From positions 436,001 to 500,000 of the forward strand of contig JAYKKM010000473.1 in NCBI GenBank assembly GCA_035772405.1: 64,000 bases of DNA, given 5' to 3'. Below are positions 1 to 7,954 of the stretch, piece after piece (the stretch's first letter is position 1; every line of letters starts with the position of its first letter). The position numbers were made by a program, and so were the translations under genes. The notes under the pieces were generated by a model, which was not told the origin of the DNA, made no database searches, and worked only from the letters and a program-made list of their open reading frames with translations. The stretch comes from Chrysogorgia sp. JL179-B06. Lineage: Eukaryota; Cnidaria; Anthozoa; Scleralcyonacea; Chrysogorgiidae.

Positions 1-1
1 G

Positions 2-904
2 AGTTTGGCAATGAAGGTTAAGAAGACACATAGAGTACTTCAATTCAATCAGTCACCATGGCTCAAACAATATATCGACTTTAATACGGACAAGAGAACC
101 CAAGCAAAGAATGACTTTGAGAAAGACTTTTTCAAGCTTATGAATAATAGCGTGTTTGGAAAGACTATGGAGAATCTACGAAAGCGTGTAAATGTAGAGT
201 TAGTAACAGATGAGGAAAAACTGAAGAAACTAACGTCGAAACCAACCTTTGTAAGCAGTAAAATATTTGACAATAACTTGGTAGCAGTTCACAAGATCAA
301 AGAGACACTAACTCTAAATAGACCAGCATATGTAGGTATGTGTATTCTAGACCTATCGAAGACATTGATGTACGACTTCCACTACAATAACATCAAAAAG
401 GAGTATGGCAACAAAGCCAAACTACTATTCACAGACACGGATAGTCTAATGTATGAGATTGAGACGGAGGACGTGTATAAAGACATGCATGCTAACAAAG
501 AAGTGTTCGACTTTAGTGGATATGATAAGTCATCTCCTTACTTCGACCCAACTAACAAGAAGGTTATTGGTAAAATGAAGGATGAGACATTAGGAGTCCC
601 CATCGTTGAGTTCGTTGGTTTAAGGTCGAAAATGTATAGCTACATAAAAGAAGACGGAAAAGGTGGGAAGACTGCTAAAGGTATCAAGAAGAGTACCATT
701 AGAAACAACATAAGACACGACAACTATAAAAGTGTCCTAACAAATGGTGAGCAAATGTCTCACATAATTAAAACTATTCGCAGCAAGAGCCACCAATTAG
801 GAAGCTACGAAATAAATAAGATATCCTTGAGCTGCTTTGACGACAAACGACATATACTACCAGACGGTGTGTCTATAGCTATGCGTATGGATATTACAAA
901 ATAG
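2..904 (+). CDS. Protein-primed family B DNA polymerase, C-terminal part (runs off left edge)
   Basis: About 300 residues of a Polinton-type PolB, the replicase expected to copy the element from its ends with a protein primer. The palm motif B region (KLMNNSVFGKTMEN, near residues 45-58) and motif C (FTDTDSLMY, near 143-151, carrying the catalytic aspartates) are visible, followed by the thumb. It closely resembles the C-terminal half of the PolB at 34639-38332. The frame is open from the window edge, so the start is unseen. It converges on the minus-strand small-gene cluster, 7 bp from the next gene. In copy 2 the polymerase has the opposite orientation relative to that cluster. No break is seen in this part. 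Confidence 0.93.
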   Translation, partial: SLAMKVKKTHRVLQFNQSPWLKQYIDFNTDKRTQAKNDFEKDFFKLMNNSVFGKTMENLRKRVNVELVTDEEKLKKLTSKPTFVSSKIFDNNLVAVHKIKETLTLNRPAYVGMCILDLSKTLMYDFHYNNIKKEYGNKAKLLFTDTDSLMYEIETEDVYKDMHANKEVFDFSGYDKSSPYFDPTNKKVIGKMKDETLGVPIVEFVGLRSKMYSYIKEDGKGGKTAKGIKKSTIRNNIRHDNYKSVLTNGEQMSHIIKTIRSKSHQLGSYEINKISLSCFDDKRHILPDGVSIAMRMDITK

Positions 905-911
905 TTTAAAA

Positions 912-1094
912 TTAGATGCTCAAATTTCTCAAATGCTTTTTGGTCTCCAGGTGTCTATATTTAGAGGTCACATGATATGGTCTACTATCACATGTCTCAC
1001 ACACCCATTTGTGAGTTCTCATCCACTCTTTGGTTTGCGCTCTGGCTGCTACTAAAGCTTCTTCTTTGGTTTTGTAAATTCTTGGTCTTGCCAT
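912..1094 (-). CDS. Small basic zinc-finger protein
   Basis: A 60-residue basic protein. Its C-terminal half has one finger-like pattern (CETC, then H and H five residues apart, near residues 32-56), similar in layout to single C2H2/U1-type fingers common in large DNA viruses. The N-terminal half is a charged helix. The start is the first ATG after an AT-rich TATATAGTAATATATA stretch. It is convergent with PolB. No counterpart was found in copy 2. DNA or RNA binding is inference. Confidence 0.5.
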   Translation of the reverse strand: MARPRIYKTKEEALVAARAQTKEWMRTHKWVCETCDSRPYHVTSKYRHLETKKHLRNLSI

Positions 1095-1158
1095 TATATA
1101 TTACTATATATTTTATTTACCCACTCGTTGTAGTATGGATCTCCTCTCCCATCCCAAC

Positions 1159-1695
1159 CTACTGTAGATCCTCGTATACTACACTGTACAGGTTATACTC
1201 GAATAGTGCCTTGACCTTACCAGGTTTGAGGTCGTTAGAACTACCTCTCAACTCTATACCTCTTCTAGAGCATATTCTTATGACATAGAAAATGTATTTC
1301 GATATATTCTTAACAATCAGTTTGTTTCTTTTAAGAGACCACACTATCTCTATAAAATCACTGACCACTATTGGTACGTCACTCTCGTTAACTAGTCTTT
1401 TACTAGTCAACATTCTCTCTAACCATTTACTGTAACTATGAGCCGATTTCTTGTACATCCAAAAGTACTCTCCACACTTGTTACAACTAAATACACCATC
1501 TTCGATTTGGGTTCTGTGGTTACTACACTCGTAACAGTATGTGGTGTCGTACCACTTTTTTGGTTTCGCGTCCCTACTTCCATTCCTGATCTCGTCCAAT
1601 GTGTACCCTAACGTAGTACCACTCCACTTTTTTGATGCAATCTCATCCAATGTGTACCCAGCATAGAACATTCTCATTGTACGTTCGTCAACCAT
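1159..1695 (-). CDS. Zinc-ribbon protein, candidate transcription factor
   Basis: A 178-residue homologue of the protein at 38325-38909. It has a zinc ribbon made of two CxxC pairs (YCYEC and SCNKCG, near residues 53-75), then a conserved basic helical region with a pattern like VRIxxYxxYVIRICSRRGIE, and a conserved ending (KxKALFxxNLxxVVY). An N-terminal repeat (YAGYTLDEIASKKW, then LGYTLDEIRNG) is present. Zinc ribbon plus helical domain is the general layout of TFIIB and of the poxvirus VLTF3 family, so a late transcription factor is plausible, but I cannot confirm homology by eye. Confidence 0.55.
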   Translation of the reverse strand: MVDERTMRMFYAGYTLDEIASKKWSGTTLGYTLDEIRNGSRDAKPKKWYDTTYCYECSNHRTQIEDGVFSCNKCGEYFWMYKKSAHSYSKWLERMLTSKRLVNESDVPIVVSDFIEIVWSLKRNKLIVKNISKYIFYVIRICSRRGIELRGSSNDLKPGKVKALFEYNLYSVVYEDLQ

Positions 1696-1699
1696 CTAA

Positions 1700-1740
1700 G
1701 TTACCACACTATCTATATCTTTAGACTATAGTGTGGTAAC
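1700..1740. other. Perfect intergenic hairpin
   Basis: Thirteen-base arms (GTTACCACACTAT and its exact complement) flank a 15-base loop. It sits just upstream of the 1159-1695 gene and overlaps the stop codon of the next gene (1726-1917). It may mark a 3' end or a regulatory site between the two minus-strand genes. Function is inferred. Confidence 0.5.
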
Positions 1741-1917
1741 TTTATGGTTGTCGGTTAGTGTCTCCCACTCACACTTTATTGTTGTGACCTGTTTTAGAGC
1801 GTCTGACAGTAACTGTTCCAACTCTTCTATCTGACTAGTTTGGTAAAAGAGTTCCTCTGTCAAGTTGCGCTTTTTGTTAAATTCCATAGCCATCTCCTTC
1901 AAAGTTTTAGTGCTCAT
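1726..1917 (-). CDS. Short coiled-coil protein
   Basis: A 63-residue acidic, heptad-like protein (LTEELFYQTSQIEELEQLL region). It shares the A of its ATG with the stop of the gene at 1917-2333, so the two are tightly packed. No family was recognised and no counterpart is obvious in copy 2. It could be a real small gene or a chance frame; compact spacing and heptad periodicity favour a real gene. Confidence 0.4.
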   Translation of the reverse strand: MSTKTLKEMAMEFNKKRNLTEELFYQTSQIEELEQLLSDALKQVTTIKCEWETLTDNHKVTTL

Positions 1918-2333
1918 TATACTTCTCTATATATTAGGTAACCTAAAGGTATTCCGACAACTCCAACGAATACCATTTGATACTCTTTCATCTCATCTGA
2001 GGGTTTGTAATAGTCTGACAAATCAGGCTCTTTACTAAATGTCTTCCCATCATACTGTATGGTCAGTACTTGTCTTAGTTGATCCAGAGCGTGGTTCGTG
2101 TCGTTTATGTCTGCGTTAGCGTCTGACAACTGTTGTCTTAATTCCTGAATTTTGTCTCTCTGACGAATCTCATTCTCGTAGAACTTTTCTTTTGCTCTTG
2201 CAAGACTTTCCAATGCTTTGTTGTGTCTCTTTATCTCTGTCTCGTAGCCAGTATGGTTTAGCTTGCTGAATATGAATCCAGCTCCTGCGAATGCTATAGC
2301 GTTGAACAAACCACCCGCTATCACACTAGCCAT
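1917..2333 (-). CDS. Membrane-anchored coiled-coil protein
   Basis: 138 residues, orthologous along its length to 38934-39353. Layout: glycine-rich hydrophobic N-terminus (GGLFNAIAFAGAGF, residues 7-20), a long charged coiled coil (about 30-90) with the conserved stretch LSDANADINDTNHAL, and a C-terminal hydrophobic segment (about 118-135) likely to span a membrane. Conservation between two diverged copies argues for a functional, perhaps virion or membrane-remodelling, component. Function unknown. Confidence 0.65.
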   Translation of the reverse strand: MASVIAGGLFNAIAFAGAGFIFSKLNHTGYETEIKRHNKALESLARAKEKFYENEIRQRDKIQELRQQLSDANADINDTNHALDQLRQVLTIQYDGKTFSKEPDLSDYYKPSDEMKEYQMVFVGVVGIPLGYLIYREV

Positions 2334-2349
2334 TATGTATTACGTTAGA

Positions 2350-2582
2350 TTATTTTGAGAACGGGTCAATAGGTAAGTATTTCTTACTCTGCGCCCACTT
2401 AACGAGTAGCGTTGAAACGCCTACAGCAGTCGCTAACTTGAGGGTGCCCTTCACTGATTCAGGAGTGCTAACTGTTCTTTTAGTACTTTCTTTGATGCCA
2501 TCGACACGGCTACGGCTCCAGCAGTCACAAGGGCTGCGTCGTATAGCTCGTTCATCAGTTCTTTTCTGTCTATTGACGTCAT
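2350..2582 (-). pseudogene. Small membrane protein, frameshifted
   Basis: Counterpart of the intact 78-residue gene at 39358-39594. The first ~36 codons match (MTSIDRKELMNELYDA start, then an alanine/valine-rich hydrophobic segment). A frame change near 2475 brings a stop, and the rest of the homology (ending LPIDPFSK) continues in another frame to 2350. The start is preceded by the best match to the element's promoter motif (AAAACATGT then GTATAATATA on the minus strand). Confidence 0.65.
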
Positions 2583-2604
2583 ATATTATACGACATGTTT
2601 TAAT
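2583..2604 (-). promoter_or_regulatory. Polinton promoter-like motif
   Basis: Read on the minus strand, AAAACATGTCGTATAATATA lies immediately before the ATG at 2582. Nearly the same string precedes the genes starting at 3798, 10536 and 12498. This is the reference instance of the motif discussed in the findings. Confidence 0.6.
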
Positions 2605-2920
2605 CGAGGCTGTCGAGTTTACGTGGTGGTGGTTCCTTTTTTATTACAACGTTCTTAGACTCCTCATTAACAGTCACCATTTGTTTATCTTGTTTCATCG
2701 CATAATACAATGAGCCGGCAGCTACAACCACTCCTATAGTTCCTATTATGTATCCATAACTAAAACCATCATACTCTATCTCACTTACCACTCTCTCTCT
2801 CATCTTCCTCTCTTTTGCTGCTTTAGATATAGCAGCCAAGCGTTTGCCTGCCTCTACTCTCTTAGGGTCTTTGGTCCTTGTTGTCGACGTTATAATAGGT
2901 CCAGACTCACTGTCAGTCAT
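2600..2920 (-). CDS. Basic single-pass membrane protein
   Basis: 106 residues, homologous to 39618-39962. A conserved basic helix (KDPKRVEAGKRLAAISKAAKERKMRE region, about 17-43) precedes one transmembrane segment (YGYIIGTIGVVVAAGSLYYA, about 54-74) and a charged tail. The basic helix plus membrane segment recalls small membrane-active virion proteins of adenovirus-like elements, but this is only an analogy. The minus-strand upstream sequence CACGTATAATATAG fits the element's promoter motif. Confidence 0.62.
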   Translation of the reverse strand: MTDSESGPIITSTTRTKDPKRVEAGKRLAAISKAAKERKMRERVVSEIEYDGFSYGYIIGTIGVVVAAGSLYYAMKQDKQMVTVNEESKNVVIKKEPPPRKLDSLD

Positions 2921-2940
2921 CTATATTATACGTGATATCT

Positions 2941-2992
2941 AGTCACAGACCATCTCGCAGTCATCTCACAGTCATCTCACAGATAGAGTATT
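2941..2992. repeat. Short CTCACAG-type iterated repeats
   Basis: Several closely spaced copies of CATCTCACAGT or variants (CATCTCGCAGT, AGTCACAGACC) lie between the basic membrane protein gene and the BRO-N gene. Copy 2 has similar CTCACAG repeats at the equivalent place (39986-40042), so position and sequence are conserved. Possible protein-binding iterons; role inferred. Confidence 0.45.
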
Positions 2993-3798
2993 CGATGAAA
3001 GTATCTTTGGTGATTAGACAGTGTGGTTTCACTCTTAAACCTCCTATTGCAGTACTCACACAGAACTCTGGAGTCTCTCATATATGTCTCTATGAAATGT
3101 ATTATCTCATGTTGGTCTGAGGATAGTAATGTGTTGTACCCTTGTGATCTTAGTCTTCTTAATACCCTCAACTGGTTATTCCTAATAACCCCATTACCTT
3201 TCGGTGTTTTGAACTCTATAGCAAAACCATTGTATCTCTTGTGTAGTTGTGGAACTATCAAATCTGGTTGTCCACCACTATAACCCTTCTTCCATCCATC
3301 TATTCTTTTAGTAGATGTGTCTTGGTACTCACCCAACCCTGGGATGACTATTGTTGAGTGATACTCTCTAATATATTTAACTATATCATAATGCAAGTCT
3401 GTCTCATTCATTATTGATAACTGGTTGTATTGTGTGTAAACACCTGTTTTTCTTATAGATGGTAGAACTTCCGAGAATACCGATTTTCTAAAGTTTTCTG
3501 CCGACTCTAGTTTAGACGAGAATATTAGTCTATATAGACCACTCTCATTTATTTGCCAAACTTGTCTATTCTGAACTTGTCTATTTTGACACTCGAAATC
3601 TCGGGTCCCAGTTTGGGACCTGAGATTTTGAACCTTTCTTTTCTCATCATCTTTCACACGCTGTTGTATCGCTTTGGAAGGTCTTTTATATCCTAAGATT
3701 TCAGCTACCTCTTTTCCGTAGAACCAAATATTATCTCCGTCTTTTGTAGTAGTGACTGACATGTCGTTATTTCTAAATATTTTAGTGATACTCATCAC
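2977..3798 (-). CDS. BRO-N / VRR-nuclease / C2H2 finger protein
   Basis: 273 residues with three recognisable parts. The N-terminus matches the BRO-N domain of baculovirus-repeated-ORF DNA-binding proteins (WFYGKEVAEILGY, about 25-37, then EVLPSIRKTG near 106-115). The middle carries a PD-(D/E)xK nuclease signature of VRR-NUC type (GQPDLIVP and AIEFKTPKG, about 178-203). The C-terminus has one classical C2H2 finger (CEYCNRRF with two histidines, about 247-268). BRO proteins bind DNA and VRR-NUC proteins cut structured DNA, so a role in processing replication or recombination intermediates is plausible. An orthologue with the same architecture is at 41660-42466. The start is preceded by the promoter motif (AAAACATGTGGTATAGTATA on the minus strand). 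Confidence 0.85.
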   Translation of the reverse strand: MMSITKIFRNNDMSVTTTKDGDNIWFYGKEVAEILGYKRPSKAIQQRVKDDEKRKVQNLRSQTGTRDFECQNRQVQNRQVWQINESGLYRLIFSSKLESAENFRKSVFSEVLPSIRKTGVYTQYNQLSIMNETDLHYDIVKYIREYHSTIVIPGLGEYQDTSTKRIDGWKKGYSGGQPDLIVPQLHKRYNGFAIEFKTPKGNGVIRNNQLRVLRRLRSQGYNTLLSSDQHEIIHFIETYMRDSRVLCEYCNRRFKSETTLSNHQRYFHRILYL

Positions 3799-4176
3799 CT
3801 ATACTATACCACATGTTTTATTTTTATGTTTAAATAGCAGTCATCTTAAGAAAGTAACCACTTAATAGCACAAACGCGTGATCTGACCAACCCCCCGTTT
3901 TGGGACCTTGGTCAAAGTGATCCTTCTATCGATCACAAACATACTATCAGTAGGGGGTCACATGAAGTGTCTTAATATTTTACTACTATTTGCACGCTAT
4001 TAGGACATCTTAATTGTAGTCTCCAAAGTAGCAGTTATTTTTAAGAAGAGCTTACACCCTAGAACGGGGTGTTAGCTCTCGTCGTCTTTCATGTGGAATT
4101 TACACACACTCCTGGTTCTGATATGTAGACCGACCGTGTGTGGCCGTGTGGGGTGAGTCACCCCTTGTATCTTACC
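3799..4176. other. Non-coding gap with hairpins inside Polinton copy 1
   Basis: No convincing gene. Two stem-loops are visible: 3885-3913 (GACCAA plus a C-run pairing with a G-run and TTGGTC) and 4048-4080 (GAGCTTACACCC pairing with GGGGTGTTAGCTC). In copy 2 the comparable position holds thymidine kinase and an unknown gene, so this gap may be a deletion scar or a regulatory spacer. Confidence 0.45.
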
Positions 4177-4677
4177 CTATTTTGGAACGTTGGTCTCGTC
4201 ATACACTTTGTTGTACCTTTTCACCATTCCATTGATTGGTGGGCATAAGTCAGTCACATTATCGTCCAACACTTTAACGTCTGAGAGGAACATTGACTCG
4301 TTGTAAGGAAGACCTCTAAGATACGATCTTAGTTGTGTCAGTATCTTTTTATAGCTAGTATGTGCGAACTTACAATGCTCCACTCTACACGTCAGATTGG
4401 ATTTAGCCAAGTAGCCTTGGATGATCACACCAGGACCACTAATACAAGCAATGATTAGAGGGTTAGCGGTTATCGATCCAGCTACAATCCCTACTGTCGT
4501 TAACCCTATGCTAGTCATGTTTAACGATAGTTTAATTTTCTTCAACCTCTTGTATTTCCATTTGTAACAGGCTTCTAGTTTGTGGTAGTAAGCGTACAAG
4601 CGTTTGAGCTCTAGCTCCTCTTCCTCTGACATATCCTTTGATATGTGATTGAAATCAACAACTGACTTCTTCCTCAT
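4177..4677 (-). CDS. Two-helix hydrophobic membrane protein
   Basis: 166 residues. A charged N-terminal helical region (about 20-50) is followed by one or two hydrophobic segments (MTSIGLTTVGIVAGSITA and PLIIACISGPGVIIQGYLA, about 54-90) and a conserved-looking soluble tail (CRVEHCKFAHTSYKKIL..LRSYLRG). No counterpart was found in copy 2. It sits 5 bp from the end of the fibre-like gene, as expected for a compact virus-like cluster. Function unknown; membrane location inferred from hydrophobicity. Confidence 0.55.
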   Translation of the reverse strand: MRKKSVVDFNHISKDMSEEEELELKRLYAYYHKLEACYKWKYKRLKKIKLSLNMTSIGLTTVGIVAGSITANPLIIACISGPGVIIQGYLAKSNLTCRVEHCKFAHTSYKKILTQLRSYLRGLPYNESMFLSDVKVLDDNVTDLCPPINGMVKRYNKVYDETNVPK

Positions 4678-4682
4678 ATATA

Positions 4683-5636
4683 TTAGCTCACATCATATTC
4701 CTTCATCATATCTCTACCAACTAATATTATGTCTCGGCTCGTCATGTAGCCAGAGACAATCCTCACACCGTAAAACTCTATCAAAGACGGGTACTTATAG
4801 GGTGCGAGTGGTATTTTTGGTCGATGCACTCCAAAGATCGTTACGTAAGGAGACCCTATCTCTTCGTAATTGGCTGTGAAGTCTGAGTCTGTTGATCTTA
4901 TGTTGTTCACCTTAACGTAGGAGTTACCCATCCGCCAATGTATTGATACCATATGTCTCTTGGTGGTGTCGATGTTATTTGGGATTGTACACGTGTACTC
5001 CCTTGCTGGAGCGCCACCACCATATGATAATTTATCACTCTCATCTCCTTTGTATCCTATGTATTTGTCCCACGATCCATCGTCGTTTGAGATAATCGCC
5101 TCCCAATCTTTCGTAGTTACCCTCGTGGCTAACCTCACTACCACAAAAACGGATATGTCACAGTATTGCATACGTGGACAGTTAAAATGTACTCCAGCTT
5201 CAAATGGAATTGGAGTTAGTTCAGGGGATAGGAAGCTATGACCATTGTTAACACCAATAATAGGACCATACGTTGGATCGTATTGTACTAACATGTTCGT
5301 TTTATCTCTAATGGTTTTCACTTTATTTGTTCCATTGTGGTATTCCACCATACTCACGGCATGCTTTGTGACGTTAAAGTCAAATATAACGTTATAGGAC
5401 TGCGTTCTAAAGTATTGCGATAAGTATACGGACTCCAACACTTTTTTACTGACAGCATCCAAATCATCTTCTGGATCTGCTATGTTTTTGAGTGCCCTGA
5501 ACGCCATATCTATATCTCCAGACATCCTCCCACCGCTAACGCTTAACTTAGGGTCACTGTCTAGATGTCTCTTAGCTCTTCTTAATATTTTGTCTCTCTC
5601 GTAGTCTCTGTCCTCAAATCCATAACTTAGACTCAT
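4683..5636 (-). CDS. Fibre/tail-fibre-like lectin-fold protein
   Basis: 317 residues, orthologous to 42815-43765. The N-terminal region (about 35-65) has the pattern GGRMSGDIDM, then ALKNIADP, then DAVSKK, which strongly resembles the repeat found in phage tail-fibre and short-tail-fibre proteins. The remaining ~220 residues look like a concanavalin A/laminin-G type sandwich (WEAIISNDDGSWDKYIGY; MVSIHWRMGNSYVKVNN). A trimeric fibre with a glycan- or receptor-binding head is a reasonable hypothesis for a virion-forming Polinton. Family assignment is by pattern, not by search. It lies directly after the 548-residue gene (4-bp gap) in the same leftward unit. Confidence 0.6.
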   Translation of the reverse strand: MSLSYGFEDRDYERDKILRRAKRHLDSDPKLSVSGGRMSGDIDMAFRALKNIADPEDDLDAVSKKVLESVYLSQYFRTQSYNVIFDFNVTKHAVSMVEYHNGTNKVKTIRDKTNMLVQYDPTYGPIIGVNNGHSFLSPELTPIPFEAGVHFNCPRMQYCDISVFVVVRLATRVTTKDWEAIISNDDGSWDKYIGYKGDESDKLSYGGGAPAREYTCTIPNNIDTTKRHMVSIHWRMGNSYVKVNNIRSTDSDFTANYEEIGSPYVTIFGVHRPKIPLAPYKYPSLIEFYGVRIVSGYMTSRDIILVGRDMMKEYDVS

Positions 5637-5640
5637 TATG

Positions 5641-7287
5641 TTATAACATATATTTGCTTACTAAATAGCCAGACGCAGCCGAAACCACTAGAACTAGCCC
5701 CAACTCTGTCGTGTTGTCACCTGGTGTCGCCTTTGATGCCTCCAGACGGTGTGTCACTTTTGGTGTCACCAGACGATTCGTCACCTTTGGTTTATCAAGT
5801 GTCTCCAGGTGCTCTTCCTGATGTGTCACGTTTGGTGTCAGACGATTCGTCATTTTTGGTTTATCAAGTGTCTCCAGATGCTCTCCACCTTCTTGGTGTA
5901 CTTTCTTGACATCCGTCGTTTCTGTGTAGTTTAACCCACTATTTACCCCAAACTTCATACTCTGTGTGGCAGTCTTCAATAGGTTGTTGTACCCAGCGAT
6001 TTTGTTCTTGAGGATTACTACGTTACTTGGCATTAACCACGTAGACGGAGATAGCGCAAGATTTTGGATAACGTTAGTGTCTCTAATCGACTTGTTCATG
6101 TTGAGAATCCACGTTGACACGTCATAGTTTATGACGCTATCCTCCACCAACTTTCGGAACTCTTGTTGAGTCTCTAGACTGCCTGCGGAATCACCAACGA
6201 CTGACACACGTGTTCTCGCTTGTGCACCAAGTGTAGAGTAAACAAAGGCCTCTATAGACTGATTTAGATATTGTCTCCCAATGTTGGTGAGACCATTCGA
6301 CATCAGAGGAACGTATCGTTTGTAGTCGTTCTTAACGTCGTTAATCGTGAAGACTCTCTCCTCACCCGTTGTACCGTCAGCAAGGACTTTACCCTGGTAG
6401 TAATGTTTTCTAGGAATCTTGTCTGTCTTACCATACAATTCTCCAGCATCGAACTCTCTACTTATCGATCTCATACTCTCACCACCTTCCATCCTTCTGA
6501 GAAGTCTTCTAACAGTAAAGTACAGGTGAAACCTCATTACACTCGTGATAACAGGGTGAACTTCTTGTGATGGTGACAAGTGTTGTAACGACACTCCACA
6601 ACAGAAGCTTGCACAATACGTTGCAAACACGACCCTATAGTAGCTCTCATTATCGTCCCACTTTGACTTTGTCTTTGACGTGGTGATTTGTAGTGTTGGT
6701 AGCTTTGAGAGAAAGTAGCTCTTTTGATTAACGAAGACTCTAAAGTTATTCACTGGGTAGTTTAACACGTTTTCCGTTGGATAGCCATCCCAAAGTCCCC
6801 AGTGGTTCTTACGACCTTTTGATAGTGGTTGGATAGTTCCACCAGATAGCCATATTTCTGGAAACTTGTTGTTGTGTAACCAAATCCACATACTCTTGTC
6901 GTTTTTGAAGGTATCGCTAGTTATGTTCGTGCTTATGATGTCGTTGTTTCTAAAATATATGTCAACGCCATTAACCTCACCATCTTGTGAGACAGTTGGA
7001 TCGAACTTGAACTTGCTCAAAGTGACGTGAGGATACTTTTTCACTAGATTCAGCTTAGCCACGCGTACGGCGTTAGCTATTTCTTTTTGGTCAACTATCA
7101 TTGGCTTGTTTATCGTTAGATACTTAGTATACTCCGGGTTACTCTTAAACCTACTTGAGTCTATCGAAACGTCACCAATATTAGTTTTCGTCACGTAGAA
7201 TATATGTATATGCATATTGTCGTCAACGTCAAGAAAAAACCTATTCTTGTCAGCATAAGGGTACTTTCTTTTGAATGCGTCCATCAT
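5641..7287 (-). CDS. Conserved 548-residue Polinton protein with C-terminal anchor
   Basis: No family recognised. It is homologous to 43768-45135 and, at its N-terminus, to the fragment 45181-45411. Conserved blocks include YPHVTLSKFKF, GVDIYFRNNDI, VLNYPVNNFRVFV, MRFHLYFTVRR, LNQSIEAFVYSTLGAQAR and AGYNNLLKTA. A threonine-rich linker with short repeats (HLETLDKPK and similar, about 465-520) leads to a C-terminal transmembrane segment (LGLVLVVSAASGYLVSKYML). It shares a short divergent promoter with the minor capsid gene. A structural or virion-membrane role is inferred from position only. Confidence 0.65.
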   Translation of the reverse strand: MMDAFKRKYPYADKNRFFLDVDDNMHIHIFYVTKTNIGDVSIDSSRFKSNPEYTKYLTINKPMIVDQKEIANAVRVAKLNLVKKYPHVTLSKFKFDPTVSQDGEVNGVDIYFRNNDIISTNITSDTFKNDKSMWIWLHNNKFPEIWLSGGTIQPLSKGRKNHWGLWDGYPTENVLNYPVNNFRVFVNQKSYFLSKLPTLQITTSKTKSKWDDNESYYRVVFATYCASFCCGVSLQHLSPSQEVHPVITSVMRFHLYFTVRRLLRRMEGGESMRSISREFDAGELYGKTDKIPRKHYYQGKVLADGTTGEERVFTINDVKNDYKRYVPLMSNGLTNIGRQYLNQSIEAFVYSTLGAQARTRVSVVGDSAGSLETQQEFRKLVEDSVINYDVSTWILNMNKSIRDTNVIQNLALSPSTWLMPSNVVILKNKIAGYNNLLKTATQSMKFGVNSGLNYTETTDVKKVHQEGGEHLETLDKPKMTNRLTPNVTHQEEHLETLDKPKVTNRLVTPKVTHRLEASKATPGDNTTELGLVLVVSAASGYLVSKYML

Positions 7288-7304
7288 AACATACCGTACG
7301 TTAT
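7288..7304. promoter_or_regulatory. Divergent (bidirectional) promoter between 548-residue and minor capsid genes
   Basis: Only 17 bp (ACATACCGTACGTTAT core) separate the two start codons. A very similar element, ACCATATGTTATACATA, lies between the divergent starts at 45411 and 45424 in copy 2 and is repeated again before 46214. Near-palindromic ACGTACG/ATATGTTAT sequence fits a shared promoter. Confidence 0.5.
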
Positions 7305-7949
7305 ATGAGAGTGGTAGTATTGATTAGTGGTTCAACGAAAACTATAGACCTACCAGAGTCAATTCTAACAACTAACTCAGACCCTCACTTACTAGTGAAG
7401 AAGGCAACCATCTTTTGGGATTACGTTAACGTAACCACAGCTAACAACAAGATAACTTACAACAGTAATGACCACGTTTTTAGCCCTGGGTATCACACCT
7501 TTAAAATGATCGCCGACGACTTGAAAGAGTTAGGAGACGTCAAGCTAGTGGCTAACAGATATGACTCGACGTGTACGATAACAACTGATCAACAAATAGG
7601 ACTGTTTAAATTTGGACAACTCTTAGGATTTGACGAAAACACTACAATAGCCGCCACAAAAATCAGTCCTAACGTTGTGAACGTTAACAGAGGACTGAAA
7701 TACATACAAGTAACGTCTAGTATTGTGGACAGATCTAAGAACATAGTTAATGGTAACAAAAGTGATTGTATCACAGTACTGCCAATAACTAGCACGCAGA
7801 CACTTAAGGGTTCTGTACAACATTTTGGTGTTGGGTCAAAAATCCTAATAAACAAAGGAGTCATCAACCAACTAGAGTTCAAGATAACAGATCAGGACGA
7901 TAACAGTATTAACGTTGGTGAGGTACTGTTAGATTTACACATCACGTAG
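7305..7949 (+). CDS. Minor capsid (penton-type) protein
   Basis: 214 residues, homologous to 45424-46122 and 46214-46887. Conserved blocks: FGQLLGFDENT, VNVNRGLKYIQV, LPITSTQTLKGSVQ, and an ending VGEVLLDLHI. Length and conserved pattern fit the small single-jelly-roll minor capsid protein of Polintons, predicted to form pentons. The start ATG lies in the divergent promoter. The integrase ATG follows 5 bp after its stop. Intact here. Family assignment is from recollection of pattern and from gene context. Confidence 0.65.
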   Translation: MRVVVLISGSTKTIDLPESILTTNSDPHLLVKKATIFWDYVNVTTANNKITYNSNDHVFSPGYHTFKMIADDLKELGDVKLVANRYDSTCTITTDQQIGLFKFGQLLGFDENTTIAATKISPNVVNVNRGLKYIQVTSSIVDRSKNIVNGNKSDCITVLPITSTQTLKGSVQHFGVGSKILINKGVINQLEFKITDQDDNSINVGEVLLDLHIT

Positions 7950-7954
7950 TGTAT

